A stretch of 64,000 nt of DNA from NCBI RefSeq assembly GCF_014197755.1, contig NZ_JACIGE010000009.1, positions 62,001 to 126,000 of the forward strand. The letters are read 5' to 3'. The translations under genes were made by a program, and so were the position numbers. The number at the start of each line of letters is the position of its first letter. Within the stretch, counting starts at the first letter, position 1. The notes under the pieces are model-generated. The model did no database searches. It was not told where the DNA came from and saw nothing but the letters and a program-made list of their open reading frames with translations. Shown here piece by piece: positions 18,593 through 28,171 of this stretch. The DNA is from Rhodocyclus tenuis. Its GTDB lineage: Bacteria; Pseudomonadota; Gammaproteobacteria; Burkholderiales; Rhodocyclaceae.

Positions 18593-19813
18593 TTGTCCGC
18601 GCTGCCCTACTGGCGACTGTCCAGCTACTACTTCTTCCACTTCGCCTTCATCGGCGCCTTCTCGCCGTATTTCGGCCTTTACCTGAAGTCGCTGTCGTTC
18701 TCGGCCTGGGACATCGGTCTGGTGATGTCGCAGATGCAGCTGATGCGCATGTTCGCGCCCTATCTTTGGGGCGCGCTCGCCGACCGGCAGCCGCGGCGCA
18801 CGCCGATCATCCGCCTGGCGGCGGCGATCAGCCTGGTTTCCTTTGTCGCCTTCTTCTTCACCACCAGCCTCGGCGGGCTGCTGGCGGCGATGGCGATGCT
18901 TGCGTTCTTCTGGAGCGCGGCGCTGCCGCTGGTCGAGACGCAGACCTTCGACCACCTGCGCGACGATCCGGCGCGCTACAGCCGTATCCGCGTGTGGGGG
19001 TCGATCGGCTTCATCGTTGCCGTTGTCGGCGTCGGTGCGTTACTCGAAAGCTGGCCGATCGGCAACCTGCTGTGGATGCTGCTGGCGACGCTGCTCGGCA
19101 TCATGGCCTGCGCGCTGCTCGTCCCCGAAGCGAAGTCGCACGGCACGGCCAGCCAGCCGGCGCCGCCGCTCGCCGCCATCCTCAGGCAGACGCGCGTGCG
19201 CGCCCTGCTTGCCGCGTGTTTCGCGATGTCGGCGGCGCACGGCGCGTATTACGTCTTTTACTCGATCCATCTCGCCGGCAACGGCTACTCGACTTCGCTG
19301 GTCGGCGGTCTGTGGTCGCTCGGAGTACTCGCCGAGATCGGCGTGTTCATGGTGATGGCGCCGCTGCTGCGCCGCTTCAGCCTGCGCTCCATCCTGCTCG
19401 TCTGCTTCGCGGCAGCGGCGCTTCGCTTCGTGATGATCGGCTGGGGCGTCGACAGTTTCGCCATCATTTTCGTCGCGCAGCTGCTGCACGCGCTGACCTT
19501 CGGTGCGCATCACGCGGCGGCGATCGCCGCGATCAACCGCTGGTTCCCCGGCCGCGCGCAGGGGCGCGGACAGGCCCTCTATTCGAGCCTTTCCTTCGGC
19601 GCCGGCGGCCTGCTCGGCGGTCTGCTCAGCGGCTGGACCTGGGACGCGCTCGGCGCCGGCATCACTTTCAGCCTTGGCTCGCTGTTTGCGCTCGCCGGTT
19701 TTGCGCTCGTCTGGGTCGGCGTGCGTGAAACCCGGGAAGAGGATTCCAGCGCCGCCGGCGCGAAAGAAGTCGCCGCAGCTGTGCCGTCGCCGCTGCCGCC
19801 CGCAGAAAGCTAG
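18593..19813 (+). CDS. MFS transporter, phenylpropionate-permease-like subfamily
   Basis: This 406-residue protein has about twelve hydrophobic segments. The sequence SYYFFHFAFIGAFSPYFGLYLKSLSF, read in parts, and the loop LWGALADRQPRRTP between TM2 and TM3 are typical of the MFS_1-like (HcaT/nucleoside-symporter-like) subfamily. YSRIRVWGSIGF before TM5 and PGRAQGRGQALYSS further on also fit. The frame begins at a TTG with no clear ribosome site, 30 bases after aroC, so it is probably co-transcribed with aroC. The substrate cannot be told from sequence. Confidence 0.82.
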   Translation: MSALPYWRLSSYYFFHFAFIGAFSPYFGLYLKSLSFSAWDIGLVMSQMQLMRMFAPYLWGALADRQPRRTPIIRLAAAISLVSFVAFFFTTSLGGLLAAMAMLAFFWSAALPLVETQTFDHLRDDPARYSRIRVWGSIGFIVAVVGVGALLESWPIGNLLWMLLATLLGIMACALLVPEAKSHGTASQPAPPLAAILRQTRVRALLAACFAMSAAHGAYYVFYSIHLAGNGYSTSLVGGLWSLGVLAEIGVFMVMAPLLRRFSLRSILLVCFAAAALRFVMIGWGVDSFAIIFVAQLLHALTFGAHHAAAIAAINRWFPGRAQGRGQALYSSLSFGAGGLLGGLLSGWTWDALGAGITFSLGSLFALAGFALVWVGVRETREEDSSAAGAKEVAAAVPSPLPPAES

Positions 19814-19895
19814 CGAACGTTCTTTGCAGCGCGCCGCTTCATGTTGCAGCGCGGCGGCGCCAGTGGCGACGGGCGATTCGCCTGTCGTCGGGCGG

Positions 19896-19925
19896 CTGAC
19901 AGCAGCATTGGCGCTGTGACATAAT
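19896..19925 (+). promoter_or_regulatory. leuC: Sigma-70 promoter for leuC
   Basis: CTGACA (19896-19901) and CATAAT (19920-19925) are separated by 18 bases and each match five of six consensus bases. They lie about 92 bases upstream of leuC. No leucine-rich leader peptide was recognised in the leader. Confidence 0.6.
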
Positions 19926-20016
19926 CGGCCGCTTTCGCTCCGGCCTTCGGCAGCTTTTCTCGCCGCTGCCGGAAACTCCGTCCAGCATTTTCAGTTACGC
20001 GTTCCGGGCTGATTCC

Positions 20017-21435
20017 ATGTCGCAAAATTCGCCGCAAACCCTCTACGACAAGCTCTGGCAGAGCCATGTGGTACTCGAGCAGGACGACGGGTCCGCGCTG
20101 ATCTACATCGACCGTCACCTGATCCACGAAGTGACCAGCCCGCAGGCCTTCGAAGGCCTCAAGCTGGCCAAGCGCCAGCCCTGGCGGATTTCGTCGGTCG
20201 TCGCCACCGCCGACCACAACACGCCGACCAACCACTGGGAGCGCGGGATCGAGGACCCGGTGTCGCGTCTGCAGGTCGAGACGCTCGACGCCAACATCAA
20301 CGAGTTCGGCGCGCTCGCCTATTACCCGTTCAAGGACGCGCGCCAGGGAATCGTGCACGTCGTCGGTCCGGAAAATGGCGCGACGCTGCCGGGAATGACC
20401 GTCGTCTGCGGCGACTCGCACACCAGCACGCACGGCGCTTTCGCCTGCATGGCGCACGGCATCGGCACCTCGGAAGTCGAGCACGTGCTGGCGACGCAAT
20501 GTCTGGTGCAGAAGAAGTCGAAGACCATGCTGGTGCGCGTCGAGGGCCAGCTGCGCCGCGGCGTCTCGGCCAAGGACATCGCGCTGGCGGTGATCGGCAG
20601 CATCGGTACTGCCGGTGGCACCGGCTACGCGATCGAGTTCGCCGGTAGCGCCATTCGCGCGCTGTCGATCGAAGGCCGCATGACCCTTTGTAATATGGCG
20701 ATCGAGGCCGGCGCGCGCATGGGCTTCGTCGCCGTCGACCAGACCACCATCGATTACCTGAAGGGCCGCCCGTTCGCGCCGAAAGGTGATGACTGGGAGC
20801 GCGCCGTCGCCAGCTGGCGGCAGCTCACGAGTGACGAGGGGGCGCGTTTCGATCAGGTGGTCGAGCTGCGCGCCGAAGCGATCGACCCGCTCGTCACCTG
20901 GGGCACCTCGCCGGAGATGGTCGTGTCGGTGAAGGGCCGCGTTCCCGATCCGGCGTCCTTCGCCGATCCGGTCAAGCGCGAGGGCGCCGAGCGCGCGCTC
21001 GCCTACATGGGCCTCGCGCCGAACCAGTCGGTCGAGAGCATCGCCATCGACAAGGTGTTCATCGGCTCGTGCACCAACTCGCGCATCGAGGATCTGCGCG
21101 CCGCGGCCTGCGTGCTCAAGGGCCGCCACATCGCTGCCAACGTCAAGCTGGCGCTGGCCGTGCCCGGTTCCGGTCTGGTCAAGCGCCAGGCCGAGGCCGA
21201 GGGGCTCGACAAGGTCTTCGTCGCCGCCGGTTTCGAGTGGCGCGAACCCGGCTGTTCGATGTGTCTGGCGATGAACGCCGACCGGCTGGAGCCGGGCGAG
21301 CGTTGCGCGTCGACCTCGAACCGCAATTTCGAAGGTCGCCAGGGCGCCGGTGGGCGCACGCATCTGGTCAGTCCGCAAATGGCGGCGGCGGCGGCGATCG
21401 CCGGCCGCTTTGCCGATGTCCGTGAAATCGTCTGA
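20017..21435 (+). CDS. leuC: 3-isopropylmalate dehydratase, large subunit
   Basis: With LeuD this aconitase-family enzyme isomerises 2- to 3-isopropylmalate in leucine synthesis. The 472 residues include the N-terminal [17 protein letters not shown] and [11 protein letters not shown] motifs. The 4Fe-4S ligands lie in [14 protein letters not shown] and in the pair [12 protein letters not shown]. Length is standard. It heads the leu cluster, with the small lipoprotein and leuD directly downstream. Confidence 0.98.
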   Translation: MSQNSPQTLYDKLWQSHVVLEQDDGSALIYIDRHLIHEVTSPQAFEGLKLAKRQPWRISSVVATADHNTPTNHWERGIEDPVSRLQVETLDANINEFGALAYYPFKDARQGIVHVVGPENGATLPGMTVVCGDSHTSTHGAFACMAHGIGTSEVEHVLATQCLVQKKSKTMLVRVEGQLRRGVSAKDIALAVIGSIGTAGGTGYAIEFAGSAIRALSIEGRMTLCNMAIEAGARMGFVAVDQTTIDYLKGRPFAPKGDDWERAVASWRQLTSDEGARFDQVVELRAEAIDPLVTWGTSPEMVVSVKGRVPDPASFADPVKREGAERALAYMGLAPNQSVESIAIDKVFIGSCTNSRIEDLRAAACVLKGRHIAANVKLALAVPGSGLVKRQAEAEGLDKVFVAAGFEWREPGCSMCLAMNADRLEPGERCASTSNRNFEGRQGAGGRTHLVSPQMAAAAAIAGRFADVREIV

Positions 21436-21454
21436 AATCCGAAAGGAGGCACAT

Positions 21455-21580
21455 ATGAGCCGCATTACTGCATTCATCCTCGTTGCGCTGGCGATCGCCG
21501 CGTCGGCGTGCAACACCGTCCAGGGCCTGGGCAAGGACATCGAACGCGGCGGACAGGCGATCGAAAAGGTAGCCCGCTGA
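21455..21580 (+). CDS. Entericidin A/B-family small lipoprotein
   Basis: This 41-residue protein has a short hydrophobic signal ([16 protein letters not shown]) ending in a lipobox with Cys19. It continues as [20 protein letters not shown], which matches the mature part of entericidin/EcnAB-like lipoproteins (NTxxGxGxDIxxxGxxI). A very strong ribosome site (AAAGGAGG, 21442-21449) lies five bases before the ATG. Its stop overlaps the leuD start (TGATG). EcnA and EcnB form an antidote/toxin pair in E. coli, but many family members are simply small membrane lipoproteins. No partner gene is adjacent. Its place between leuC and leuD is unusual outside this group. Confidence 0.9.
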   Translation: MSRITAFILVALAIAASACNTVQGLGKDIERGGQAIEKVAR

Positions 21581-22221
21581 TGGAAGCTTTCGTTCGCCTC
21601 AACGGGCTGGTGGCGCCGCTCGACCGCGCCAACGTCGATACCGACGCGATCATCCCGAAGCAGTTCCTCAAGTCGATCAAGCGCTCGGGATTCGGCCCCA
21701 ACCTGTTTGACGAGTGGCGTTACCTCGACGTCGGTCAGCCCGGTCAGGAGAGTACGCACCGTCCGCGCAATCCGGATTTCGTGCTCAACCAGCCGCGCTT
21801 CCAGGGCGCGCAGATCCTGCTCGCACGCAAGAACTTCGGCTGCGGCAGCTCGCGTGAGCATGCGCCGTGGGCGCTGCTCGACTTCGGTTTCCGCGCCGTC
21901 GTCGCCGAGAGCTTTGCCGACATCTTCTTCAACAACTGCTTCAAGAACGGCATCCTGCCGATCACGCTGCCGGCCGCCGAGATCGACGCGCTGTTCGCTG
22001 CCGTCAGCGCTACGCCCGGCTACCGGCTGCTGATCGATCTCGAACGGCAGCTGATCGAGCGGCCTGATGGCATCTCGCTGCCGTTCGCCATCGACGCTTA
22101 CCGCAAGGAGCGTCTGCTCAACGGCTGGGACGACATCGGCCTGACCCTGCGCCACGCCGACATCATCCGCGAGTTTGAGGAACGTCGGCGGCGCGAACAG
22201 CCCTGGCTGTTCTGCGGCTGA
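21580..22221 (+). CDS. leuD: 3-isopropylmalate dehydratase, small subunit
   Basis: This is the 213-residue swivel domain of isopropylmalate isomerase. It has the typical start ([28 protein letters not shown]) and the substrate-binding motif [15 protein letters not shown]. The ATG overlaps the preceding lipoprotein stop as TGATG, so translation is probably coupled to that tiny gene rather than to leuC directly. A pair of GC-rich hairpins separates it from leuB. Confidence 0.97.
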   Translation: MEAFVRLNGLVAPLDRANVDTDAIIPKQFLKSIKRSGFGPNLFDEWRYLDVGQPGQESTHRPRNPDFVLNQPRFQGAQILLARKNFGCGSSREHAPWALLDFGFRAVVAESFADIFFNNCFKNGILPITLPAAEIDALFAAVSATPGYRLLIDLERQLIERPDGISLPFAIDAYRKERLLNGWDDIGLTLRHADIIREFEERRRREQPWLFCG

Positions 22222-22255
22222 CGCGTAATTCCGTCGCCGTGCCTCGGCACGGCAG

Positions 22256-22282
22256 GCCGGCGCCCGTGGGCGCCGGCGTTTT
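22256..22282 (+). terminator. Hairpin with T run between leuD and leuB
   Basis: GCCGGCGCCC (22256-22265) and GGGCGCCGGC (22268-22277) form a perfect stem followed by GTTTTC. A second hairpin, GCCGTGCC/GGCACGGC, lies just upstream at 22236-22253. They may terminate part of the leuCD transcript or attenuate entry into leuB. Confidence 0.55.
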
Positions 22283-22370
22283 CTGATCGCCGCCGGCACG
22301 TCCGGCGGCCGGACTGGCCGCAGGGCCGGTTCGTACCCATGCGCCAGCGGCGCCCACATCGAGGAATGAA

Positions 22371-23435
22371 ATGAAGATTTGCGTATTGCCCGGCGACGGC
22401 ATCGGTCCCGAAATCATGGCGCAGGCGCTGCGCGTGCTGCGCGCGCTCGACCTCGATTTCAGCTTCGAGGAAGCGCTGCTCGGCGGCTGTGCCGTCGACG
22501 CCACCGGCGATCCCTTCCCGGAAGCAACGCGCCGTCTGGCGCTGGAGTCCGACGCGGTGCTGCTCGGCGCCGTCGGTGGCCCGCAGTGGGATACGCTGCC
22601 GCGCGAGCAGCGTCCGGAGCGCGGCCTCCTGGGCATCCGCAAGACGCTGGGCCTCTTTGCCAACCTGCGTCCGGCGATCCTCTACCCCGAGCTCGCCAAT
22701 GCCTCGACGCTGAAGCCCGAGGTCGTCGCCGGGCTCGATATCCTGATCGTGCGCGAACTGACCGGCGACATCTACTTCGGCCAGCCGCGCGGCATCGAGC
22801 TGCGCGATACGGGCAACGGCAATGAGCGCGTCGGCTACAACACGATGATCTACAGCGAGTCGGAAATCCGCCGTATCGCCAAGGTCGCCTACGAGGCGGC
22901 GCAGAAGCGCAACGGCCGCCTTTGTTCGGTCGACAAGATGAACGTGCTCGAATGCACGCAGTTGTGGCGCGACATCGTCAGCGACATGGCGCGCGACTAC
23001 CCGGACGTTCAACTCTCGCACATGCTCGTCGATAACGCGGCGATGCAGCTGGTGCGCAACCCGAAGCAGTTCGACGTGATGGTCACCGGCAACATGTTCG
23101 GCGACATCCTCTCCGACGAAGCCTCGATGCTCACCGGTTCGATCGGCATGCTGCCCTCGGCCTCGCTCGACGCCAACAACAAGGGACTCTACGAACCCTC
23201 GCACGGCTCGGCGCCCGATATCGCCGGCCAGGACAAGGCCAACCCGCTGGCGACGATCCTCTCGGCGGCGATGATGCTGCGCTACACCTTTGCGCAGGAA
23301 GATGCCGCGCAGCGCATCGAGAACGCGGTGAAGACGGTGCTGGCGCAGGGCTATCGCACCGGCGACATCTACGAACCGGGAACGACGCTGGTCGGCACGC
23401 GCGGCATGGGCGACGCCGTCCTCGCCGCGCTGTAG
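22371..23435 (+). CDS. leuB: 3-isopropylmalate dehydrogenase
   Basis: LeuB oxidatively decarboxylates 3-isopropylmalate to 2-ketoisocaproate using NAD+. The 354 residues begin [15 protein letters not shown] and include the substrate-binding [10 protein letters not shown], the VDKMNVLE lysine region, the metal-binding DNAAMQL and [13 protein letters not shown], and the cofactor motif [17 protein letters not shown]. Length and motifs are standard. It is separated from leuD by 149 bases with two hairpins. Confidence 0.98.
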   Translation: MKICVLPGDGIGPEIMAQALRVLRALDLDFSFEEALLGGCAVDATGDPFPEATRRLALESDAVLLGAVGGPQWDTLPREQRPERGLLGIRKTLGLFANLRPAILYPELANASTLKPEVVAGLDILIVRELTGDIYFGQPRGIELRDTGNGNERVGYNTMIYSESEIRRIAKVAYEAAQKRNGRLCSVDKMNVLECTQLWRDIVSDMARDYPDVQLSHMLVDNAAMQLVRNPKQFDVMVTGNMFGDILSDEASMLTGSIGMLPSASLDANNKGLYEPSHGSAPDIAGQDKANPLATILSAAMMLRYTFAQEDAAQRIENAVKTVLAQGYRTGDIYEPGTTLVGTRGMGDAVLAAL

Positions 23436-23572
23436 GCGAAAACCGCTTTCCTGCGTTACACGTAGACAGGGTCGGGCGCCAGCCCGACTCTCCCTCCGAA
23501 TGAACGAATCGGCGGCCCGCGCGCCCAAATGCGCAGGAGCCGCCGTGGCGATGCGAAGAAAGTGACACGAAG

Positions 23573-24709
23573 ATGGCAATGACAAAGTTGGGTCTGGTCG
23601 GCTGGCGCGGCATGGTCGGCTCGGTGTTGATGCAGCGCATGGCCGAGGAGGGCGACTTCGCCCACGTCGAGCCCTTCTATTTCTCGACCTCGGCCGCCGG
23701 CAGCGCGGCGCCCGCCTTTGGCGGCAAGGTCGGTGGCGTCCTGCACGACGCGGCGTCGATCGATACGCTGAAGGCGATGGAGATCATCATCACCTGCCAG
23801 GGCGGCGACTACACCAAGGAGGTGTTTCCGAAGCTGCGCGCAGCCGGCTGGAAGGGTCACTGGATCGACGCGGCATCGACGCTGCGCATGGCCGACGATG
23901 CGGTGATCGTCCTCGACCCGGTCAACCTCGACGTCATCAAGGCGGCGCAGGCGCGCGGTGTGAACAACTGGATCGGCGGCAACTGCACCGTCTCGCTGAT
24001 GCTGATGGGCCTCGGCGGCCTGTTCCGTGCCGACCTCGTCGAATGGGTGTCGGCAATGACCTATCAGGCGGCGTCGGGCGCCGGCGCGCAGAACATGCGC
24101 GAACTGCTGGCTCAGATGGGTGCGCTGCACGACGCGGTGAAGGCCGAACTGGCCGATCCGGCGTCGGCGATCCTCGACATCGACCGCAAGGTCGCGGCAA
24201 CGATGCGTTCGGCCGACTTCCCGACGAAGAACTTCCGCAATACGCCGCTTGCCGGTAGCCTGATTCCGTGGATCGACGTTCCCGTCGCCGACGGCCAGTC
24301 GAAGGAAGAATGGAAGGGCGGCGCCGAGTGCAACAAGATCCTCGGCCGGCCGCCATTCCGCAGCGCCGGTTCGATCCCGATCGACGGCCTGTGCGTGCGC
24401 ATCGGCGCCATGCGCTGCCACTCGCAGGGCCTGACCATCAAGCTGAAGAAGGACGTGCCGCTGGCCGATGTCGAAAGCCTGATCGCCGCCGCCAACCCGT
24501 GGGTCAAGGTTGTCCCCAACGAGCGCGAGATCAGCGAGCGCGAGCTGACGCCGACCGCCGTCACCGGCACGCTGGGTGTTCCGGTCGGCCGCCTGCACAA
24601 GCTGGCGATGGGCCCGGAGTATCTCGGCGCTTTCACCGTCGGCGACCAGCTGCTGTGGGGTGCTGCCGAACCGTTGCGGCGCATGCTGCGCATCCTGCTC
24701 GACGCCTGA
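23573..24709 (+). CDS. asd: Aspartate-semialdehyde dehydrogenase
   Basis: Asd reduces aspartyl phosphate to aspartate semialdehyde for lysine, threonine, methionine and diaminopimelate synthesis. The 378 residues include the nucleotide motif [17 protein letters not shown], the catalytic cysteine in [15 protein letters not shown] (about residue 138) and the active-site histidine region [10 protein letters not shown]. An ATG two codons later (23579, MTKLGLVG) would place the cysteine near residue 136 as in E. coli; either start is possible. It is followed by a perfect palindromic terminator. Confidence 0.97.
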   Translation: MAMTKLGLVGWRGMVGSVLMQRMAEEGDFAHVEPFYFSTSAAGSAAPAFGGKVGGVLHDAASIDTLKAMEIIITCQGGDYTKEVFPKLRAAGWKGHWIDAASTLRMADDAVIVLDPVNLDVIKAAQARGVNNWIGGNCTVSLMLMGLGGLFRADLVEWVSAMTYQAASGAGAQNMRELLAQMGALHDAVKAELADPASAILDIDRKVAATMRSADFPTKNFRNTPLAGSLIPWIDVPVADGQSKEEWKGGAECNKILGRPPFRSAGSIPIDGLCVRIGAMRCHSQGLTIKLKKDVPLADVESLIAAANPWVKVVPNEREISERELTPTAVTGTLGVPVGRLHKLAMGPEYLGAFTVGDQLLWGAAEPLRRMLRILLDA

Positions 24710-24728
24710 ACGCGCCGCGCGTAACTCC

Positions 24729-24770
24729 GCGACGAAAAAAACCGGGGCATGCCCCGGTTTTTTTCGTCGC
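24729..24770. terminator. Perfect 42-base palindromic bidirectional terminator
   Basis: The sequence is a perfect inverted repeat centred between 24749 and 24750. It has a GC core (CCGGGGCATGCCCCGG) flanked by seven A on one side and seven T on the other, and outer GCGACG/CGTCGC arms. Either strand would form a classic intrinsic terminator. It ends the asd transcript and isolates fimV. Confidence 0.9.
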
Positions 24771-24839
24771 ATCGTCGCAACATCAGAAGCAAGTTTAGCT
24801 TGCAAGCCTAACTTCATGATGTTATTTTGAATATTCCAA

Positions 24840-27800
24840 ATGGACCTTTGGGGTGGCGCCGTGGCCCAACCATCAAAACCTGCACTCAGCACGCTTAAAT
24901 TACGCGCCTCGACACTGGTGCTGGCGACCTGTCTCGGATTCGCGGCGCCTTCCTACATGGCGCATGCAGCCGGCCTCGGCAAGGTCAATGTCTTTTCCGC
25001 CCTCGGCCAACCCTTGCGCGCCGAAGTCGAACTGTCGGCCACGCGCGAGGAACTCTCGGGGATGAAGGCGCAACTTGCGCCACAGGACGCCTTCAAGCAG
25101 GCGGGGCTCGACTACGCGACGACGCTGCTCGGCATCAAGTTCGTCATCGACAAGCGGCCCAACGGCCAGCAGGTGATCAAGCTGTCCACCGAACGTCCGG
25201 TCAACGATCCGTTCATCGACCTGCTGCTTGAGCTCAACTGGCCGGCTGGCCGACTGGTGCGCGAATACACCTTCCTGCTTGATCCGCCGGAACTCGCTGC
25301 GGCGGCGACGCCGGCGCCAGTCGTGCCGGCGGTGACGCGTCCTGCCGAGAGCACGCTTGCGGCGACGCCGGCTGCCAGGCGTTCGCCAAAGGTCGCGGCG
25401 GCGTCCGCGCCTGCTCTCGAAAAACCGGCGCCGGCGGCGAAGAAGCCCGCGCCTGCGCCAGCAGTTCGTGCCGAAACACCGGCTCCCGCCGCCACGGGCG
25501 ATACCCGCGAGATCAAGCAAGGCGAAACGCTGCGCCGTATTGCCAGCGAAACCAAGCCGGAAGGCGTCTCGCTCGAGCAGATGCTGGTCGGCCTGTTCCG
25601 CAGCAATCCCGATGCTTTTGACGGCAACATGAACCGCATGCGCGCAGGTCGCATCCTCAACCTGCCCGATGCCGAAGGTGTTGCCGCGCTACCCGACGCC
25701 GAAGCCAAGAAGATCGTCGTCGCCCAGTCGGCCGACTGGAATGCCTACCGGCGCAAGCTCGCCGGCCTCGCCGCGCAATCGACGGCGAAGGACGATTCCG
25801 GCCGGCAGGAAACCGGTGGCCGCATCACGGCGAAGGTCGAAGACAAGGCAGCTCCCGCGGCGCCGAAGGATCGGGTGAAGGTATCGAAAGCCGAAGCGAG
25901 CGGCGGTCGCTCGGCCGCAGCGGAAGAAGAAATCATTGCCCGTGAACGGGCGCTCAAGGAAGCCAACGAGCGCGTCGCCTCGCTGGAGAAGAACGTTAAC
26001 GACCTGCAGAAGCTGGTCGAGCTAAAGAATCAGAGCCTCGCCGACCTGCAGAAGCAGGCGGCGGCAAAGTCCGCGGCGCCTGCAGCAGCGCCGGTTGAGG
26101 CGAAGAAGCCGGAGGCGGAAGCGAAGCCGGTGGTGAAGCCCGAAGCGAAACCTGAAACGAAAGCAGAGCCCGCGCCGCTTGCCGCAGCCGACAAGCCGCT
26201 CGATGTGCCCAAGCCGGAGTCGGCCACCCCAGCTGGCGATGCCAAGCCTGAACTGAAGGTCGAGGAAAAACCTGCCGAGCCGGCGCAAGCGGCCGAAGCG
26301 CCGAAGCCGCGCCCGAAGCCGGTGATTCCGCCGCTCGAGGAAGAGCCCGAGGAAGAGTCCTTCTTCAGCGAGTTGCTCGGCAATCCGATGGCAACGACCG
26401 GTGGCGGCGGCATCGCCGTTCTGCTTGGCCTCTACCTGCTTTACAAGCGGCGCCAGAGAGCGGCGGCCGAGGAGGCAGCGCCGGCGGCTGCGGCGCCGGT
26501 GACGCTGTCGCAGCAGAGCGGCGGGCTTACCGCCAATTCGGTGTTCCGCGCGACGGGCGGACAGAGCGTCGATACCTCGAATACGCCGGCACAGACCGAT
26601 TTCAGTCAGGCCGGTCCCGGCAGCATCGATACCGATGAAGTCGACCCGGTCGCTGAAGCCGATGTTTACATGGCTTATGGACGCGATGCCCAGGCCGAGG
26701 AGATCCTGCTCGAAGCCAAGCAGAAGGATCCAAAGCGTCATGCGATCCATCTGAAGCTGCTCGAGATTTACGCCAACCGGAAGAACGTCAAGCAGTTCGA
26801 GACTCTGGCGACCGAACTCTATGGTGAGACCGCCGGGCTTGGTGCCGATTGGGAGAAAGCGGCGGCAATGGGCGCCCGCCTTGATCCGCAGAATCCGCTG
26901 TTCGGCAACGCTGCCCAGGCTGCGGCAGGTGCTGCCGCACCGGTGGTGCCAGCACAGCGCGTCAAGGATACGGTGATGATGCCCGGCCGGCTGGCGCAGA
27001 TGGCGACCGAAGCGAGTGCGGCAAACGCCGCTCCCTTGCTCGAACCGCTGATCGCCGTGCCGGCGCTCAGGCTGGACGATGCGCCGGCGGCTGGTAACGA
27101 CGAGGCAACGCAGGTCGTCGCAGCGTCTGCCGCCAGTGAGCCTTTCGCCGAGCCGGCACTCGACTTCTCTTCGGACTTCGCGACGGATACCGCTGCCAAG
27201 CCGAGCGAAGACGCAATGAGCCTCGATTTCGATCTGGGTCTCGGCGATACCGCCCTCAGCGCTGCGCCGCTGGCCGAGCCTGCGCCGACGGCGGCAGAAG
27301 AAGAGCTCGAGATCGGCGCGCTCGATTTCGATCTGGCGGCACCGCTGAGCACCAACGAGACGCTGGTCGCGCAAGCGCCGGCCGCATCCGTCGAGGACGC
27401 GCTCGAAATCGATTTCGAGTTGTCCGAGCCGGTGCCGGAAACGACCACAGCGGAAACTGCCGCGCTTGATCAGGCACTGGATTTCGATTTCGGCCTGGCC
27501 TCGGAAACTGGCGCAACGGCGCCGGCGCCCGCCGAAACAGCGCCGGCCGCGGCGTCGAAGGCGGTGGTAGAGGCCAAGGAAAGCAAACCGATCGAGCCTG
27601 ACGAGAGCGCGCTGGAGTTCGATGTGCATCTCACCGAGTCGACGGTTCTCGGCCAGCCGATGGCTTCGCCGAGCTTCGACATGTCGTCGATCAGTCTTGA
27701 CCTTGACGAGCCGCCGCTTGAACTTGCCGCTGAACCGGCGGCAACGCCGGCACCAAGCGAACCCGCGATCGATCGCTTCGAGGTCGATACTCTCGTCAAT

Positions 27801-28085
27801 GCCGATTTCCTCAGTTCGCAGGTCGAAACGGTGGTCAATCCGCAGTTTGCCAGCGAAGCGCCCGATCTCGATCTGGCGCCGGAAATCGACTTGTCGAGCG
27901 AGGTGCCGCCTGGCAGCGACGAACCCGCCAGTGAAGAAGCAGCGACCAAACTCGATCTGGCCAAGGCCTACGAGGAAATGGGCGATCTTGAAGGCGCGCG
28001 TGAACTGCTGCAGGAGGTGCTCGGCGAGGGTAACGCCGAGCAGCGCGAAACGGCGACGACGATTCTCGCGCGCATCGCCGGTTAA
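24840..28085 (+). CDS. fimV: FimV/HubP-type polar peptidoglycan-binding membrane protein
   Basis: This 1081-residue protein is a polar hub linked to type IV pili and cell-pole organisation in relatives. After a signal sequence ending near AHAAGLGK comes the FimV N-terminal domain (GKVNVFSALGQPLRAEVEL). A LysM-like domain at about 222-285 (REIKQGETLRRIA) precedes a coiled coil at about 365-405 and a Pro/Ala/Lys-rich stretch. A single transmembrane helix near 522-534 (GIAVLLGLYLLYK) leads to a long acidic cytoplasmic part and a C-terminal FimV/TPR-like helix pair (LDLAKAYEEMGDLEGARELL). The acidic part repeats LDFDL-like motifs. GTG at 24861 is an alternative start. Confidence 0.92.
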   Translation: MDLWGGAVAQPSKPALSTLKLRASTLVLATCLGFAAPSYMAHAAGLGKVNVFSALGQPLRAEVELSATREELSGMKAQLAPQDAFKQAGLDYATTLLGIKFVIDKRPNGQQVIKLSTERPVNDPFIDLLLELNWPAGRLVREYTFLLDPPELAAAATPAPVVPAVTRPAESTLAATPAARRSPKVAAASAPALEKPAPAAKKPAPAPAVRAETPAPAATGDTREIKQGETLRRIASETKPEGVSLEQMLVGLFRSNPDAFDGNMNRMRAGRILNLPDAEGVAALPDAEAKKIVVAQSADWNAYRRKLAGLAAQSTAKDDSGRQETGGRITAKVEDKAAPAAPKDRVKVSKAEASGGRSAAAEEEIIARERALKEANERVASLEKNVNDLQKLVELKNQSLADLQKQAAAKSAAPAAAPVEAKKPEAEAKPVVKPEAKPETKAEPAPLAAADKPLDVPKPESATPAGDAKPELKVEEKPAEPAQAAEAPKPRPKPVIPPLEEEPEEESFFSELLGNPMATTGGGGIAVLLGLYLLYKRRQRAAAEEAAPAAAAPVTLSQQSGGLTANSVFRATGGQSVDTSNTPAQTDFSQAGPGSIDTDEVDPVAEADVYMAYGRDAQAEEILLEAKQKDPKRHAIHLKLLEIYANRKNVKQFETLATELYGETAGLGADWEKAAAMGARLDPQNPLFGNAAQAAAGAAAPVVPAQRVKDTVMMPGRLAQMATEASAANAAPLLEPLIAVPALRLDDAPAAGNDEATQVVAASAASEPFAEPALDFSSDFATDTAAKPSEDAMSLDFDLGLGDTALSAAPLAEPAPTAAEEELEIGALDFDLAAPLSTNETLVAQAPAASVEDALEIDFELSEPVPETTTAETAALDQALDFDFGLASETGATAPAPAETAPAAASKAVVEAKESKPIEPDESALEFDVHLTESTVLGQPMASPSFDMSSISLDLDEPPLELAAEPAATPAPSEPAIDRFEVDTLVNADFLSSQVETVVNPQFASEAPDLDLAPEIDLSSEVPPGSDEPASEEAATKLDLAKAYEEMGDLEGARELLQEVLGEGNAEQRETATTILARIAG

Positions 28086-28135
28086 GCCATCCCGGCAAGG
28101 CGGTGTGCCGGCGCGACGGCTGCAGGTAAAATGCG

Positions 28136-28170
28136 GGCCGCGACTCTGCAAGGAGTCGCGGCCTTTCCTT
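28136..28170 (+). terminator. Intrinsic terminator after fimV
   Basis: GGCCGCGACTC (28136-28146) and GAGTCGCGGCC (28153-28163) form a perfect 11-base-pair stem with a 6-base loop, followed by TTTCCTTTTT. It lies 50 bases after the fimV stop and immediately before the next gene. Confidence 0.8.
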
Positions 28171-28171
28171 T

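Noticed and set aside
19810-22359. An 849-codon antisense frame across leuC and leuD
   Set aside because: It is antisense to two certain genes and shows no domain. It is a GC-codon-bias artefact.
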